Made by a program: the position numbers and the translations under genes
Assembly (NCBI GenBank): GCA_965262875.1
Contig: OZ253569.1
Location: 310,001-374,000 of the forward strand
Length of the DNA: 64,000 nt
Source of the DNA: JBALVT01 sp965262875
Lineage (GTDB): Bacteria > Pseudomonadota > Gammaproteobacteria > Pseudomonadales > Halieaceae
Direction: 5' to 3'
The notes under the pieces: generated by a model
What the model saw: the letters and a program-made list of their open reading frames with translations, nothing else
The model's database searches: none
Told to the model about the DNA's origin: nothing
Shown: one piece after another, positions 45,374 to 54,003 of the stretch
Position numbering within the stretch: the first letter of the stretch is position 1
How the letters are laid out: each line of letters starts with the position of its first letter

Positions 45374-47641
45374 TCAGAAGTTGTAGCGTGCTCTTACACC
45401 GTAGCGCTGCACGCCGGGTTCAATGTGCAGACCACCCGAGAATGCTTTTTGATAGGCATTGGTGTAGTACTCTTCGTCAAACAGGTTCTCGACATAAAAT
45501 GCTACTGTGTAGTTTTCATGTCTCACACCTGCTCGCAGGTTGAATACGTTGTAGCTGGGTACTTCCCAGGGGAAGCCCGACTGGATCAGCGCAGAGGTTG
45601 TCGACGTGATTTCGTCGCGATACTGGAATTCGCCGCGAACGAAGGCTTCCAGGGAACCCGTTAATTCAAACTCATACTCTGCATCTGCGGAAACTGTCCA
45701 TTTTGGCGAGTTGGGTATGGTCTTGCCGTCGAGTACACGGTTTTCACCGTCAATGAATGCGGTAAATTCCTTGTACTCGGCATCGAGATAGCCCACGTTG
45801 AAGTTCATCACCAAGCCATCGATTGGCGCCGAGGTGATCGATAACTCGATACCTTGCGATTCCGCTGATTCGGCATTATCAATTCCGCCAAATATAATAA
45901 AGTCGCCGTTTTCATCTAGACCTGCTTGCTGAAACGCTGTCTGAAGATCGGTCCAGTCCATATAGAAGATAGCGGCGTTAACCCGCAGGGTACGGTTTAA
46001 AAACTCTGCTTTATAGCCCAGCTCGTAGTTCCAGATTTCTTCCGGGTCATAGGATTCGGCACCTGGTAACGGACTCAGCTGTACGCCTCCCGATTTAAAG
46101 CCCTTAGCGACGGAGGCATAAATAGTAGCGTCCTCACTGAGGTCGTAGTTAACGGCTACACGCGGAGAGAAATCGTCAAAGGTTTCTTTCTCATTGAGTG
46201 TCTGTTCGAAAGCGCCACCGAAACCGGCTATGTCTGTTTCGATGGTCTCCTCGCTGTATCTGCCGCCTATTGAGATCATAAGTTGATCTGAAAATGCGTA
46301 ATCGATCTGACCAAAGATCGCTATACCTTCAGATGTCTCGCTGGATTCCTCACTGTCGATTAAGAAGCCCTCGGGCAAGCCAAAGGGCTCACGTGCGCCG
46401 ACAAAGGTTTTGTTGTCGATCTCGCCGTCGTCATCGTTGTAATAGACCCCGATATTCCAGTTTAGCTTTTCCTCACCCTTGCTCTGCAAACGGAATTCCT
46501 GGGTAAAACTCTCCCGCGGAATCGTTCGAAACTCATTGAAGTAATCTCCACTACCGCCGTCGATATCACCGCGTAGGAAAAAGTCCGAATCGATATATCC
46601 TGTGATACTGGTAAATGCCACGCTATCGAAATCGTAATCTACCCGAGCGATGTAGTACTCAAACTCTGTACCTACTTCCTGCGGTGAATTGAAATTTACC
46701 TTGTCGTCATTATCAGGGTAGAAGCCGACGCCGTCCGAGTCGGGATCTGCAAGGCCGTCGCCATTGGTATCGGGAAAGCTAGAAAAAAGAACATCGCCGG
46801 CAAAGGTGGAGAACACCCCGGATGGCACACCTTCACGCGCGCCGACTTCCTCGTCGGAGTCACTGTAGTTCAACGTAATGGAGAGTTTGTCCGTAGGTGT
46901 ATATAGCACTGACGCTTTGATGTACTGATAGTCCGCGTCGTTTCCGCCGCCGATGGGGTTGATGTTTTCGATGTTGCCGTCGGTGCTAAAGTCCTTGAAG
47001 TTTATTCGGGCGGCCAGCACATCCTTAATGATTGGGATATTCAGCGTACCCTCGAGGTCCACGCTGTCAAAGCTCCCGTAGTCGACCATTACCGAGCCGC
47101 TAAATTCGTCTGTGGAAGGTGCGTTTGATGTGACACTGATGCCACCACCGAGTGCATTGGCGCCGAAGTAGGTTGACTGCGGTCCACGCAGTATCTCGAT
47201 TCGCTCAATATCCATGATGGGAGGGTTGCTGCTGCTGGACGACAGATTGAATCCGTCGATGTAAAAGCCAAAGGTCGAGGTGCGCCGCGCCTGGTTGGAG
47301 TTCACAAAGTTGGTCACACCCCGCATGCTAATCTGTTTGCGCGATCGAGCTCCATTGCTGACAAAGCTGGCGTTGGGCGTACGGCCGACGAAATCGGTAA
47401 CGTCGCGGAACATATTTTTCTCTATATCGCCTGCGTTAAATGCCGAGATGCTGATAGGAACATCCTGCAGGTTCTGCTCACGGTGTTGAGCTGTGACAAC
47501 AATTTCTTCGATTGCTCCTGGGGAGCTATCTTGCGCCATTGCACTACCCGACGCCGTTGAGACTGCTAGAATTGATGCGGCCAGTATCGTTCTTGCCACC
47601 CCGTGATTGACAAGTGCATTCTCTAATTCTGTCTTATTCAT
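45374..47641 (-). CDS. TonB-dependent receptor heading the peptidase operon
   Basis: The 755-residue product has a signal region (TILAASILAVSTASGSAMAQ), then a TonB-box-like EEIVVTAQHREQN. Plug motifs are DVPISISAFNAGDIEKN, ISMRGVTNFVN, IERIEILRGPQSTYFGANA and GGGISVTSN. The barrel ends in YGVRARYNF. It is the first of eight same-strand genes reaching 35374, nearly all peptidase-related. The substrate is therefore most likely a peptide or peptide-like compound rather than iron (inference). Confidence 0.93.
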   Translation of the reverse strand: MNKTELENALVNHGVARTILAASILAVSTASGSAMAQDSSPGAIEEIVVTAQHREQNLQDVPISISAFNAGDIEKNMFRDVTDFVGRTPNASFVSNGARSRKQISMRGVTNFVNSNQARRTSTFGFYIDGFNLSSSSSNPPIMDIERIEILRGPQSTYFGANALGGGISVTSNAPSTDEFSGSVMVDYGSFDSVDLEGTLNIPIIKDVLAARINFKDFSTDGNIENINPIGGGNDADYQYIKASVLYTPTDKLSITLNYSDSDEEVGAREGVPSGVFSTFAGDVLFSSFPDTNGDGLADPDSDGVGFYPDNDDKVNFNSPQEVGTEFEYYIARVDYDFDSVAFTSITGYIDSDFFLRGDIDGGSGDYFNEFRTIPRESFTQEFRLQSKGEEKLNWNIGVYYNDDDGEIDNKTFVGAREPFGLPEGFLIDSEESSETSEGIAIFGQIDYAFSDQLMISIGGRYSEETIETDIAGFGGAFEQTLNEKETFDDFSPRVAVNYDLSEDATIYASVAKGFKSGGVQLSPLPGAESYDPEEIWNYELGYKAEFLNRTLRVNAAIFYMDWTDLQTAFQQAGLDENGDFIIFGGIDNAESAESQGIELSITSAPIDGLVMNFNVGYLDAEYKEFTAFIDGENRVLDGKTIPNSPKWTVSADAEYEFELTGSLEAFVRGEFQYRDEITSTTSALIQSGFPWEVPSYNVFNLRAGVRHENYTVAFYVENLFDEEYYTNAYQKAFSGGLHIEPGVQRYGVRARYNF

Positions 47642-47793
47642 GACATGCTCTCCAGTAAGATACTTGTAAACGGCCTCAGTGGATTTGATAATAAAGCTCT
47701 TGTTGTTTCAATAGCATTGCTAGGGCAGTTTTGTTGCGTTTAATGCAATCAAGTGCCTGGGAGTCCAAAAATTGGCCGCAGGGCGTGGAAGGG

Positions 47794-48705
47794 TTACACC
47801 CCTGCGCTTGCTGTACTGCGCAGATGTGCTTCAACACAGTTCATCAACCGGTATGCACCTATTGGCAACTGACGTCCGGCCCTGGTGATCAGGCTGGTTT
47901 GCGTGCTCCGAAGAACAGGGTTACTCGAGGCGAGCGCGCAAAGACTGCCCTCTTGCACCCTGTCGCGAACCACGAGTTCTGGCAGTATCGTAATACCGCG
48001 ACCGGACAGCACGAAGTCTTTGAGGAGGGCCAGCGAATTAGTCACCAACGAGGGCTCAAGAAAGACACCCTCTTCTTGCTCAGCGCTGTGGATGATCTGG
48101 CGGATTCGATATCCGGAATCCGGCAACCCAATACTCTCCTGCTGGATGCTTTGTAAACTGACATCACTGGCAGTTCGCAGATGGTGTTGTCCGTTGACGA
48201 TGATGCGCAAGGGCTGTGGCATAGTAACCCGGGCGCTGATTCCGGGTTCTCGGGGAGTGTCGAATATCAAGCCCAAATGGGCCTGATCATCCCGGACCTG
48301 TGCAGAGACGATGGAGGTATTAGAAATCGCAACCTGTATCTCCATGCCTGGATATTGCTGCATAAAGTCGTCGAGCATATCGCTGAAACGCTGGGTGATA
48401 AAGGCCTCCCCAACAGCGAGAACGATCTTACCGGTGCGCACTTTTTTTATTTCCTCGATATGAGAGAGAAAGGCCTCTTCCTGCGACAGCTTCTCTCGGT
48501 AGTACTTGCAGACGGCCTCCCCGGCATCTGTGAGACCAACTCTGCGGCGGCCCTTTTCGATCAGCGGCAGACCAAGCTCCGATTCTAGCTGGGCGATTTG
48601 TCGGCTGACCGAAGAAGTCGCGATATTAAGACTCTCGCTGGCAGCGTTCATCGTACCTAGGCGGGCTGATTCGTACAGATAGCGTAAGCGGATATCGCTG
48701 GGCAT
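47794..48705 (-). CDS. LysR-family transcriptional regulator
   Basis: The 303-residue product has an N-terminal winged helix-turn-helix (GTMNAASESLNIATSSVSRQ, then QIAQLESELGLPLIEK) and a periplasmic-binding-like effector domain (GKIVLAVGEAFITQRFSDML). It lies between the receptor operon (152 bases downstream, same strand) and the lyase/dehydrogenase operon (154 bases, divergent). It could therefore control either or both. I see no unmistakable T-N11-A operator among the many possible ones in the 48706-48859 gap. Confidence 0.92.
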   Translation of the reverse strand: MPSDIRLRYLYESARLGTMNAASESLNIATSSVSRQIAQLESELGLPLIEKGRRRVGLTDAGEAVCKYYREKLSQEEAFLSHIEEIKKVRTGKIVLAVGEAFITQRFSDMLDDFMQQYPGMEIQVAISNTSIVSAQVRDDQAHLGLIFDTPREPGISARVTMPQPLRIIVNGQHHLRTASDVSLQSIQQESIGLPDSGYRIRQIIHSAEQEEGVFLEPSLVTNSLALLKDFVLSGRGITILPELVVRDRVQEGSLCALASSNPVLRSTQTSLITRAGRQLPIGAYRLMNCVEAHLRSTASAGV

Positions 48706-48859
48706 AGATAGATCTCCTAGGGTTGGGTTTACGAGCTAGTTTGCGCTAAACACTACAAAGTAGCCATTCCGTTGCTATTGTATGCGCGGAGCAATTGGTT
48801 AATGTAGCGATTCCAATGAAATTCCGCCGATTTACAACCGCGGAGGCAGGAGTACCCCA

Positions 48860-49783
48860 ATGGATCGCAATTCAATCGACTGGACTGGCTATATTCCAGC
48901 ACTGACAACGCCTTTTGCCGAGGATGAAAGCCTGAATGAGGCCGAGGTGAAGCGGCTACATGCTTGGGTTCACCGTTGTGGCGTCCACGGCATTATCGTG
49001 TTGGGCACCCAGGGCGAGTGGTTCTCTCAGACTGCGGCGGAAAAGCGGCGGGTGATGGAGCTCGCCGGCGAGCAAATGCAGGGGAAATTGACTCTCCTTT
49101 CCGGTTGTAATGCCTTCCGTGCAGGTGAAGCCATTGATAACATTACCTGCGCTGCTGACAATGGATTTGACGGAATTCTGCTCACACCTCCACCTTACAT
49201 AATGCCCACCGAGCGTGAAATCTACGGATTTTACAAGGAGGTGAGTGATAGTAGCTCGCTGCCGATCTGTGTATACAACTGGCCACCAGGCACTAACGTG
49301 GATATGTCCCTGGAGCTGCTGTCGCAGTTGGCTGACCTGGACAAAGTGGTAGCGGTAAAGAATTCGACGCCCGATCCGGTGCACTTTACCAGTGTTCTCG
49401 CTGCGCTAAAGGATCGTGTGCGGGTGTTTGGTGCCCCTATGAATGACGTGGGCATTTCTTTAGTTACGGAGTACGGGTGCGATGGCACGATGGGTGCAGG
49501 CGCGGTATTGGGTAGTGATCAACCCAATTTCTACAATGCGATCTGGGCTGGGGACTTCGAGCGTGCGCGGGAGCTCGGTGTCAGAGACACAAGGGTTATG
49601 CAGGATTGGTTTAATGCGGACTATACGGGGCGTTTCGGTTCGGCACAGGCGATATTCAAAGAAGCCCTCAATCAGCAGGGCCTGCCGGGGGGAGTTCCAC
49701 GTAGGCCAATCCTGCCGTTGGAAGAGCACGACGTTGCGGCCATTCGGTCAACGCTTATTGCACTGGATATAATCAGTACCTAA
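48860..49783 (+). CDS. DapA/N-acetylneuraminate lyase-superfamily enzyme, possibly pyrroline-4-hydroxy-2-carboxylate deaminase
   Basis: The 307-residue product is a class I aldolase-fold enzyme. LGTQGEWFSQT matches the GTTGE phosphate/carboxylate motif, CVYNWPPGTN carries the Tyr, and VVAVKNSTPD carries the Schiff-base Lys (about residue 165). GGAGGCAGGAG precedes the start. The superfamily includes DapA, NanA and the deaminase of the hydroxyproline pathway. The next three genes are a D-amino-acid dehydrogenase of the kind used for D-hydroxyproline, so the last role is preferred but is an inference. No proline-racemase-type epimerase is in view. Confidence 0.85.
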   Translation: MDRNSIDWTGYIPALTTPFAEDESLNEAEVKRLHAWVHRCGVHGIIVLGTQGEWFSQTAAEKRRVMELAGEQMQGKLTLLSGCNAFRAGEAIDNITCAADNGFDGILLTPPPYIMPTEREIYGFYKEVSDSSSLPICVYNWPPGTNVDMSLELLSQLADLDKVVAVKNSTPDPVHFTSVLAALKDRVRVFGAPMNDVGISLVTEYGCDGTMGAGAVLGSDQPNFYNAIWAGDFERARELGVRDTRVMQDWFNADYTGRFGSAQAIFKEALNQQGLPGGVPRRPILPLEEHDVAAIRSTLIALDIIST

Positions 49784-50977
49784 GTGGCCCATTACGATGC
49801 CATAGTCATCGGAGCCGGTCTTACTGGAGTCGCGACTGCCTTTTACCTGGCAAAAGGAGGCGCCTCGACGTTGGTTTTGGAGCGCCAGCAAATCAATCGC
49901 GGTGCCTCCGGTCAGAATGCGGGTTCGCTACATTTTCAACTCGAACACCGGCTTATTGAAAATGCTGAGGATCACGTAGAGGGACTTTCTTTTTATGCCG
50001 CCTTAGCTCGCCGGGCGATCACCGACTGGCGATCCCTTGAGCTGGATCTCGGCGAGAACATTGAGCTTGAGATGACGGGCGGCCTGATGTTGGCAGAGTC
50101 GGCGGCTCAGATGAGCCAACTTGAGCACAAAGCGAGTATTGAAAGTGCACAAGGCCTGGACGTTAATTTACTGGATCGCGCAGAGGTGCGCAGCAAAGCG
50201 CCTTACCTTAGTGACTCAATTACCGGAGCGCTGTATTGTCCCGATGAAGGCCATTGCAATCCACGTTTGTTGTCACATGCGTTTGCCCGCAAGTCGGAAT
50301 CTTTGGGCGCCCGTTTTCAAATGCAGACCGAAGTGACTATGCTACAGCGCGAGAGTAATCGCTGGCTGGTTACAACGCGTAGGGGTGCAGAAGCGGAATC
50401 CCAGGAGCATACAGCAGATATAGTTGTGAATGCAGCCGGCGCCTGGTCCGCCCAGATCGCTCTGATGGCAAACCTACATCTGCCGTTATTCCCGGTTGGA
50501 CTCATGATCAGCGTGACCGAAAAAGTGCCCGCGATTATGGACCACTTGATTCAGCATGTCGGCCGCAGACTTTCACTTAAACAGGTCGATGACGGCAATC
50601 TGATGATTGGGGGTGGTTGGTCTGCACGCTTGCCACAGGCGCATGGCAAATGGCAGAGCGATTCCCGGGCGATACTGAACATTGGAGAATTGCAAAAAAA
50701 TCTAGCCACGGCTTGCAGCGTCATGCCCTTGATCGCGGATCTTCATGTGCTTCGTAGTTGGACTGGGACAACCGGCATTACCCCAGATCAGCTGCCGATA
50801 ATAGGTGATATCGCCCAGGCCCAAGGTTTTTACGTGGCCGTTGGCGGGTCCGGATTTACCTACGGCCCCACATACGCGAAGCTACTTGCCGAATTGATCT
50901 TGTGTGATGAAACCAGTTTTCCGATAACCGCGTATTCCCCGAATCGCTTCGGGCACATGAATAAGTTCATGGGGTAG
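49784..50977 (+). CDS. FAD-dependent D-amino-acid/hydroxyproline dehydrogenase, DadA-like subunit
   Basis: The 397-residue product begins with GTG directly after the stop of the lyase gene. It has the DAO fold: an N-terminal FAD site (AIVIGAGLTGVATAFYLAKG), RGASGQNAGSLH, a central substrate domain and the C-terminal GGSGFTYGPTYAKLLAEL. Together with the following ferredoxin-like and HcnB-like genes it forms the three-part arrangement known for D-hydroxyproline dehydrogenase, opine oxidase and hydrogen cyanide synthase. It should oxidise an amino or imino acid, passing electrons to the partner subunits and the respiratory chain. Confidence 0.87.
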   Translation: MAHYDAIVIGAGLTGVATAFYLAKGGASTLVLERQQINRGASGQNAGSLHFQLEHRLIENAEDHVEGLSFYAALARRAITDWRSLELDLGENIELEMTGGLMLAESAAQMSQLEHKASIESAQGLDVNLLDRAEVRSKAPYLSDSITGALYCPDEGHCNPRLLSHAFARKSESLGARFQMQTEVTMLQRESNRWLVTTRRGAEAESQEHTADIVVNAAGAWSAQIALMANLHLPLFPVGLMISVTEKVPAIMDHLIQHVGRRLSLKQVDDGNLMIGGGWSARLPQAHGKWQSDSRAILNIGELQKNLATACSVMPLIADLHVLRSWTGTTGITPDQLPIIGDIAQAQGFYVAVGGSGFTYGPTYAKLLAELILCDETSFPITAYSPNRFGHMNKFMG

Positions 50978-50983
50978 AACCAA

Positions 50984-51310
50984 ATGTCGATCCGCTACAG
51001 CAAGAATGTCACTCGTGGCCCCGCCGTGGAGCTGATTATCGACGGTCACGAGGTCACTGCGTATGAAGGCGAAACTGTGGCGGCTGTCTTGCTGGTGGAG
51101 AATAAAACTTCCTGCTATCGGTCGCGCTCAGATTCACTGCGGATGATGTTTTGTAACATGGGCACGTGCTTTGAGTGCCGTGTAAAGGTGACTCAGGCTG
51201 GGGTATCACGCTGGATGTTGGCTTGTAATACGCCAGTGCAGGCGCAAATGGAAATTGACACGGGTATCAATTTGTCACAGTGGATACCAGAGCACACCGA
51301 CGATGTATGA
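50984..51310 (+). CDS. Small [2Fe-2S] subunit of the amino-acid dehydrogenase
   Basis: The 108-residue product has a ferredoxin-like fold with VTAYEGETVAAVLL, then FCNMGTCFECRVKV and MLACNTPV, supplying Cys in the C-x4-C-x2-C plus distal C pattern of HcnA/OoxA-type subunits. It starts six bases after the FAD subunit, and its end overlaps the start of the next subunit by eight bases, so the three subunits are translated together. Its cluster would relay electrons between the two flavin subunits. Confidence 0.88.
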   Translation: MSIRYSKNVTRGPAVELIIDGHEVTAYEGETVAAVLLVENKTSCYRSRSDSLRMMFCNMGTCFECRVKVTQAGVSRWMLACNTPVQAQMEIDTGINLSQWIPEHTDDV

Positions 51311-52721
51311 TCTCGCTATTATCGGCGCCGGTCCCGCCGGCATGGCTGCTGCAGAAGTCGCTTGCGAGCACGGCTTGCGGCCTGTGATTATTGACGAGCA
51401 GAATCGCGCCGGAGGTCAAATATTACGGCGCCCGCCGGCTGCATTTTCTGTGCGCAACTGGTTGCCGCAACGGGTGTATCGACATCTGCATCGTTTGTAC
51501 GAACGGTTTACAAGTTTGGACAAACTGACTCACCTCCACGGCACGTCGGTGCTAGGTGTTAGCGCTGAGGATGATCACTTTGTGCTACATATTAACGGAC
51601 CATCTGGATTTGCACCGTTGCTCGCTTCGAAGGTACTGGTCGCCACCGGCTGTTTCGATATGCCCCTGGCTTTTACCGGAGCCCAGTTACCTGGTGTGAT
51701 GGCGACTGGTGGTCTGCAAGCATTCTTTAAATCGCAACAGATCATACCCGGTGAACGATTCCTATTCGTCGGAAGCCATCCGCTGCAGCTTATAGTAGCG
51801 AACCAAATAGCAGGCGCCGGTGGTGAAATTGCGGGAGTTTTCTTTACGCCTCCCCTGTCGAAATATTTAGCAATATTGCGCAGCCCGCTGGTGTTGCTGC
51901 GTCAGCTGCCGAGCCTGTTTTTCTTTCTAGGTGTATTTGTGCAACTGCTTGTTAGGCGCGTGCCAATAAAATTCGGCACCGAACTGGTAAGTGCCAACGG
52001 AGACGCAGCCCTGGACAATGTAGTGCTCAGACCGAGTTCGGGCGGCACTGTCATGGAGTCTATTGACTGTGATCGACTCGGACTCTGCTTTGGCTTCTTG
52101 ACCAATAACAATTTGGTTCGACAAGCCGGCGTCGCATGTAGTTGGTCCCAAATGTCCGGGGGTTGGACAGCAGACCATGATGAGGGCATGAGGGCATCTG
52201 TGCGGGGTATCTACGTTGCTGGTGAAACGACCGGCGTTGCGGGCGCCAGCGTAGCGTCCTTGGAGGGTCGATTGGCCGCGCTAAGCGCAGTGTTTGATGC
52301 GGGGAAAATGGAGAATCCTTACTACGAGAAAGCCCGCGCTACTTTGCGCGCACCTCTTGGCGCAACCCGGGAGTTTGCAAGGCTATTAGCGGAGATCTCG
52401 TATCCTGGCGGCGCTACTATTTCTGGTGCCATGACTGAGGACGCTTACCTTTGTAAATGTGAAGAAATCACCGTCGGCTCGGTCAGAGCTACCCTGGCCG
52501 AGAACCCTGACATTTGCGACATGAGCGCACTAAAGCTGTTAACCCGGTGCGGCATGGGACACTGCCAAGGGCGTTATTGCCATTATCAAAGCCGCTTCTT
52601 ACTAGCTCGCGAGCGCAACCTGGACCAGGGGTCGATGGGTGGATTTACTGCGCGGTTTCCCAGTCGCCCCGTGCGCGTTGGAACACTGGTCGGCGATGTG
52701 CACGCGCAGGAAATGGAGTAG
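51303..52721 (+). CDS. HcnB-like FAD/NAD(P)-fold subunit with BFD-type [2Fe-2S] domain
   Basis: The start at 51303 (MYDLAIIGAGPAGMAAAEVA) lies within the previous gene's end; the frame extends further upstream but the FAD motif must be near the N-terminus. The 472-residue product has the first dinucleotide site GAGPAG, a second nucleotide region around FLFVGSHPLQL, and GIYVAGETTGVAG. The C-terminal domain has YLCKCEEIT and CGMGHCQGRYC, a BFD-like [2Fe-2S] site. It is the large subunit of the three-part dehydrogenase described for the two preceding genes. Confidence 0.88.
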   Translation: MYDLAIIGAGPAGMAAAEVACEHGLRPVIIDEQNRAGGQILRRPPAAFSVRNWLPQRVYRHLHRLYERFTSLDKLTHLHGTSVLGVSAEDDHFVLHINGPSGFAPLLASKVLVATGCFDMPLAFTGAQLPGVMATGGLQAFFKSQQIIPGERFLFVGSHPLQLIVANQIAGAGGEIAGVFFTPPLSKYLAILRSPLVLLRQLPSLFFFLGVFVQLLVRRVPIKFGTELVSANGDAALDNVVLRPSSGGTVMESIDCDRLGLCFGFLTNNNLVRQAGVACSWSQMSGGWTADHDEGMRASVRGIYVAGETTGVAGASVASLEGRLAALSAVFDAGKMENPYYEKARATLRAPLGATREFARLLAEISYPGGATISGAMTEDAYLCKCEEITVGSVRATLAENPDICDMSALKLLTRCGMGHCQGRYCHYQSRFLLARERNLDQGSMGGFTARFPSRPVRVGTLVGDVHAQEME

Positions 52722-52799
52722 TAGCCCAAATTTGTGATGAGAGCAGAAGTACCGAAATCCTAATGCTAACGATGAAACAACCCTGTGAGGATATACATT

Positions 52800-53516
52800 A
52801 TGTACCGAATAAAAAATATTTATAGCGCCTTGTTTTTAGCGGTAACGCTCGCGAGTATCAGCACCCCGGGTGCTGCCGGCGACGTGCTTCCCGAGACCGA
52901 AGGACTGTGGGAATACACAGATCTAATTACCTCTGACGGAGAATCGCTGCCACTGACAGGCGTTTTTTTGATCAAAGATGGAGTGTTTCTACAACAAAGT
53001 ATTTTCAACGGAGAGCCATTTGCAGAGCAGGGTTCGATGGCGCACTCAGGCACATGTTGGGCCGGCGGAGCGGGCCTGCGGCTAACCGCGAATCAGACTC
53101 TAAGCATGTCTCCGGTGGATGGTGAGCGCTTGTCGTCCATGGGCAAAACAGAGCACGATCTCAAGGTGACGCGAGACGGCGACAATTTGACCCTGGTATT
53201 TGGTGGTGGTACCAGCACCGTACAAACCTTCAAAAAAATCAACGATGCAAGCGAAACACGCATCTACCCATTTTCCGATGGTGCTCTGGCCCTGACCAAC
53301 GATTACTTTATTCTGGTTACCGGTGATGCGCAGGGCGTGGTGACGGGCTATGGGACATACACCCAAGCAGGCGATGCACTGACCCTGAATGTTATCCGCT
53401 GGGCGCAAAGTGATGGAGAAATCACAAACAATGTTCAGCATGTCATCTTGCAGGCATCTTTCGATGGCAGCGTGCTCAGCTTGTCAAATGGAAAGAGTTT
53501 CAGCGTGGTGCGCTAG
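52800..53516 (+). CDS. Exported protein of unknown function
   Basis: The 238-residue product starts at the ATG at 52800 (GAGG lies nine bases before it; a GTG at 52785 is also in frame). It has a clear signal peptide (SALFLAVTLASISTPGAAG). The mature part is rich in short beta-strands (DGVFLQQSIFNGEPF, LTLVFGGGTSTVQTFKKI, NYFILVTGDAQGVVTGYGTY), suggesting a lipocalin-like or other beta-barrel fold. I do not recognise the family. It follows the dehydrogenase genes by about 80 bases on the same strand and might be co-transcribed. Confidence 0.75.
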   Translation: MYRIKNIYSALFLAVTLASISTPGAAGDVLPETEGLWEYTDLITSDGESLPLTGVFLIKDGVFLQQSIFNGEPFAEQGSMAHSGTCWAGGAGLRLTANQTLSMSPVDGERLSSMGKTEHDLKVTRDGDNLTLVFGGGTSTVQTFKKINDASETRIYPFSDGALALTNDYFILVTGDAQGVVTGYGTYTQAGDALTLNVIRWAQSDGEITNNVQHVILQASFDGSVLSLSNGKSFSVVR

Positions 53517-53735
53517 TCGGCGGGTGAGATTGCGACGCCAACTTAATGTGAGTAGGGGGTTTTTCAGCCATGTACTTGATGAGATGTCAGAAACCTTTAC
53601 TAAAACAAGAATTTCTATTAACGGATTAATGCCAGTTTTTTTAAGCTCTTGTTTTATATAGTTTATGTGACCGATGGCCTAGAAAGTGCAACCTTTAACC
53701 ACTGGCGTGCTTAGTGCCGTCTATTTGGGGTACGT

Positions 53736-53948
53736 ATGACAATGATAAATACAAAAATTTCTTTCGCAGTAGCAGTTTTGATGTGCGTAGCGCAACCAGG
53801 TTTCGCCGGTGTGGCTGCCGGTTCACCTCTAGGCGGTACCCTGGGTTTCGTGGTCGGGACAGTCATGCCCTTTGGTATAGGCGGTGTCGCGGCAATAGCG
53901 GTGGTTAGTCTTATACTTGGTATTCAACTGCTCAAACGTAAAAAATAG
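53736..53948 (+). CDS. Small exosortase-target-like membrane protein
   Basis: The 70-residue product has an N-terminal signal peptide (about 8-24, cleaving after GFA) and a short Gly/Pro-rich middle (GSPLGGTLGFVVGTVMPFGI). A second hydrophobic helix and a basic KRKK tail follow. Signal peptide, short motif, helix and basic end are the layout of exosortase sorting substrates, and an exosortase gene follows 55 bases downstream. Almost nothing remains between signal and motif, so it would be a dedicated mini-substrate. A ribosome site GGGG precedes the ATG, and an AT-rich promoter-like stretch (TTTATATAGTTTATG) lies at 53651-53665. The exact motif matches no sorting signal I can name. Confidence 0.65.
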   Translation: MTMINTKISFAVAVLMCVAQPGFAGVAAGSPLGGTLGFVVGTVMPFGIGGVAAIAVVSLILGIQLLKRKK

Positions 53949-53964
53949 CCGATTTCAGGATTCT

Positions 53965-53989
53965 CGCCGCCCCTCTGTTGCTGGCGGCG
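53965..53989 (+). promoter_or_regulatory. Hairpin between the small target gene and the exosortase gene
   Basis: CGCCGCC (53965-53971) can pair with GGCGGCG (53983-53989) around an 11-base loop. No T run follows, so it is not a typical terminator. It could lower read-through or protect the upstream messenger so that the small protein is made in excess of the exosortase. Confidence 0.45.
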
Positions 53990-54003
53990 TAAGATAACCA
54001 TCT

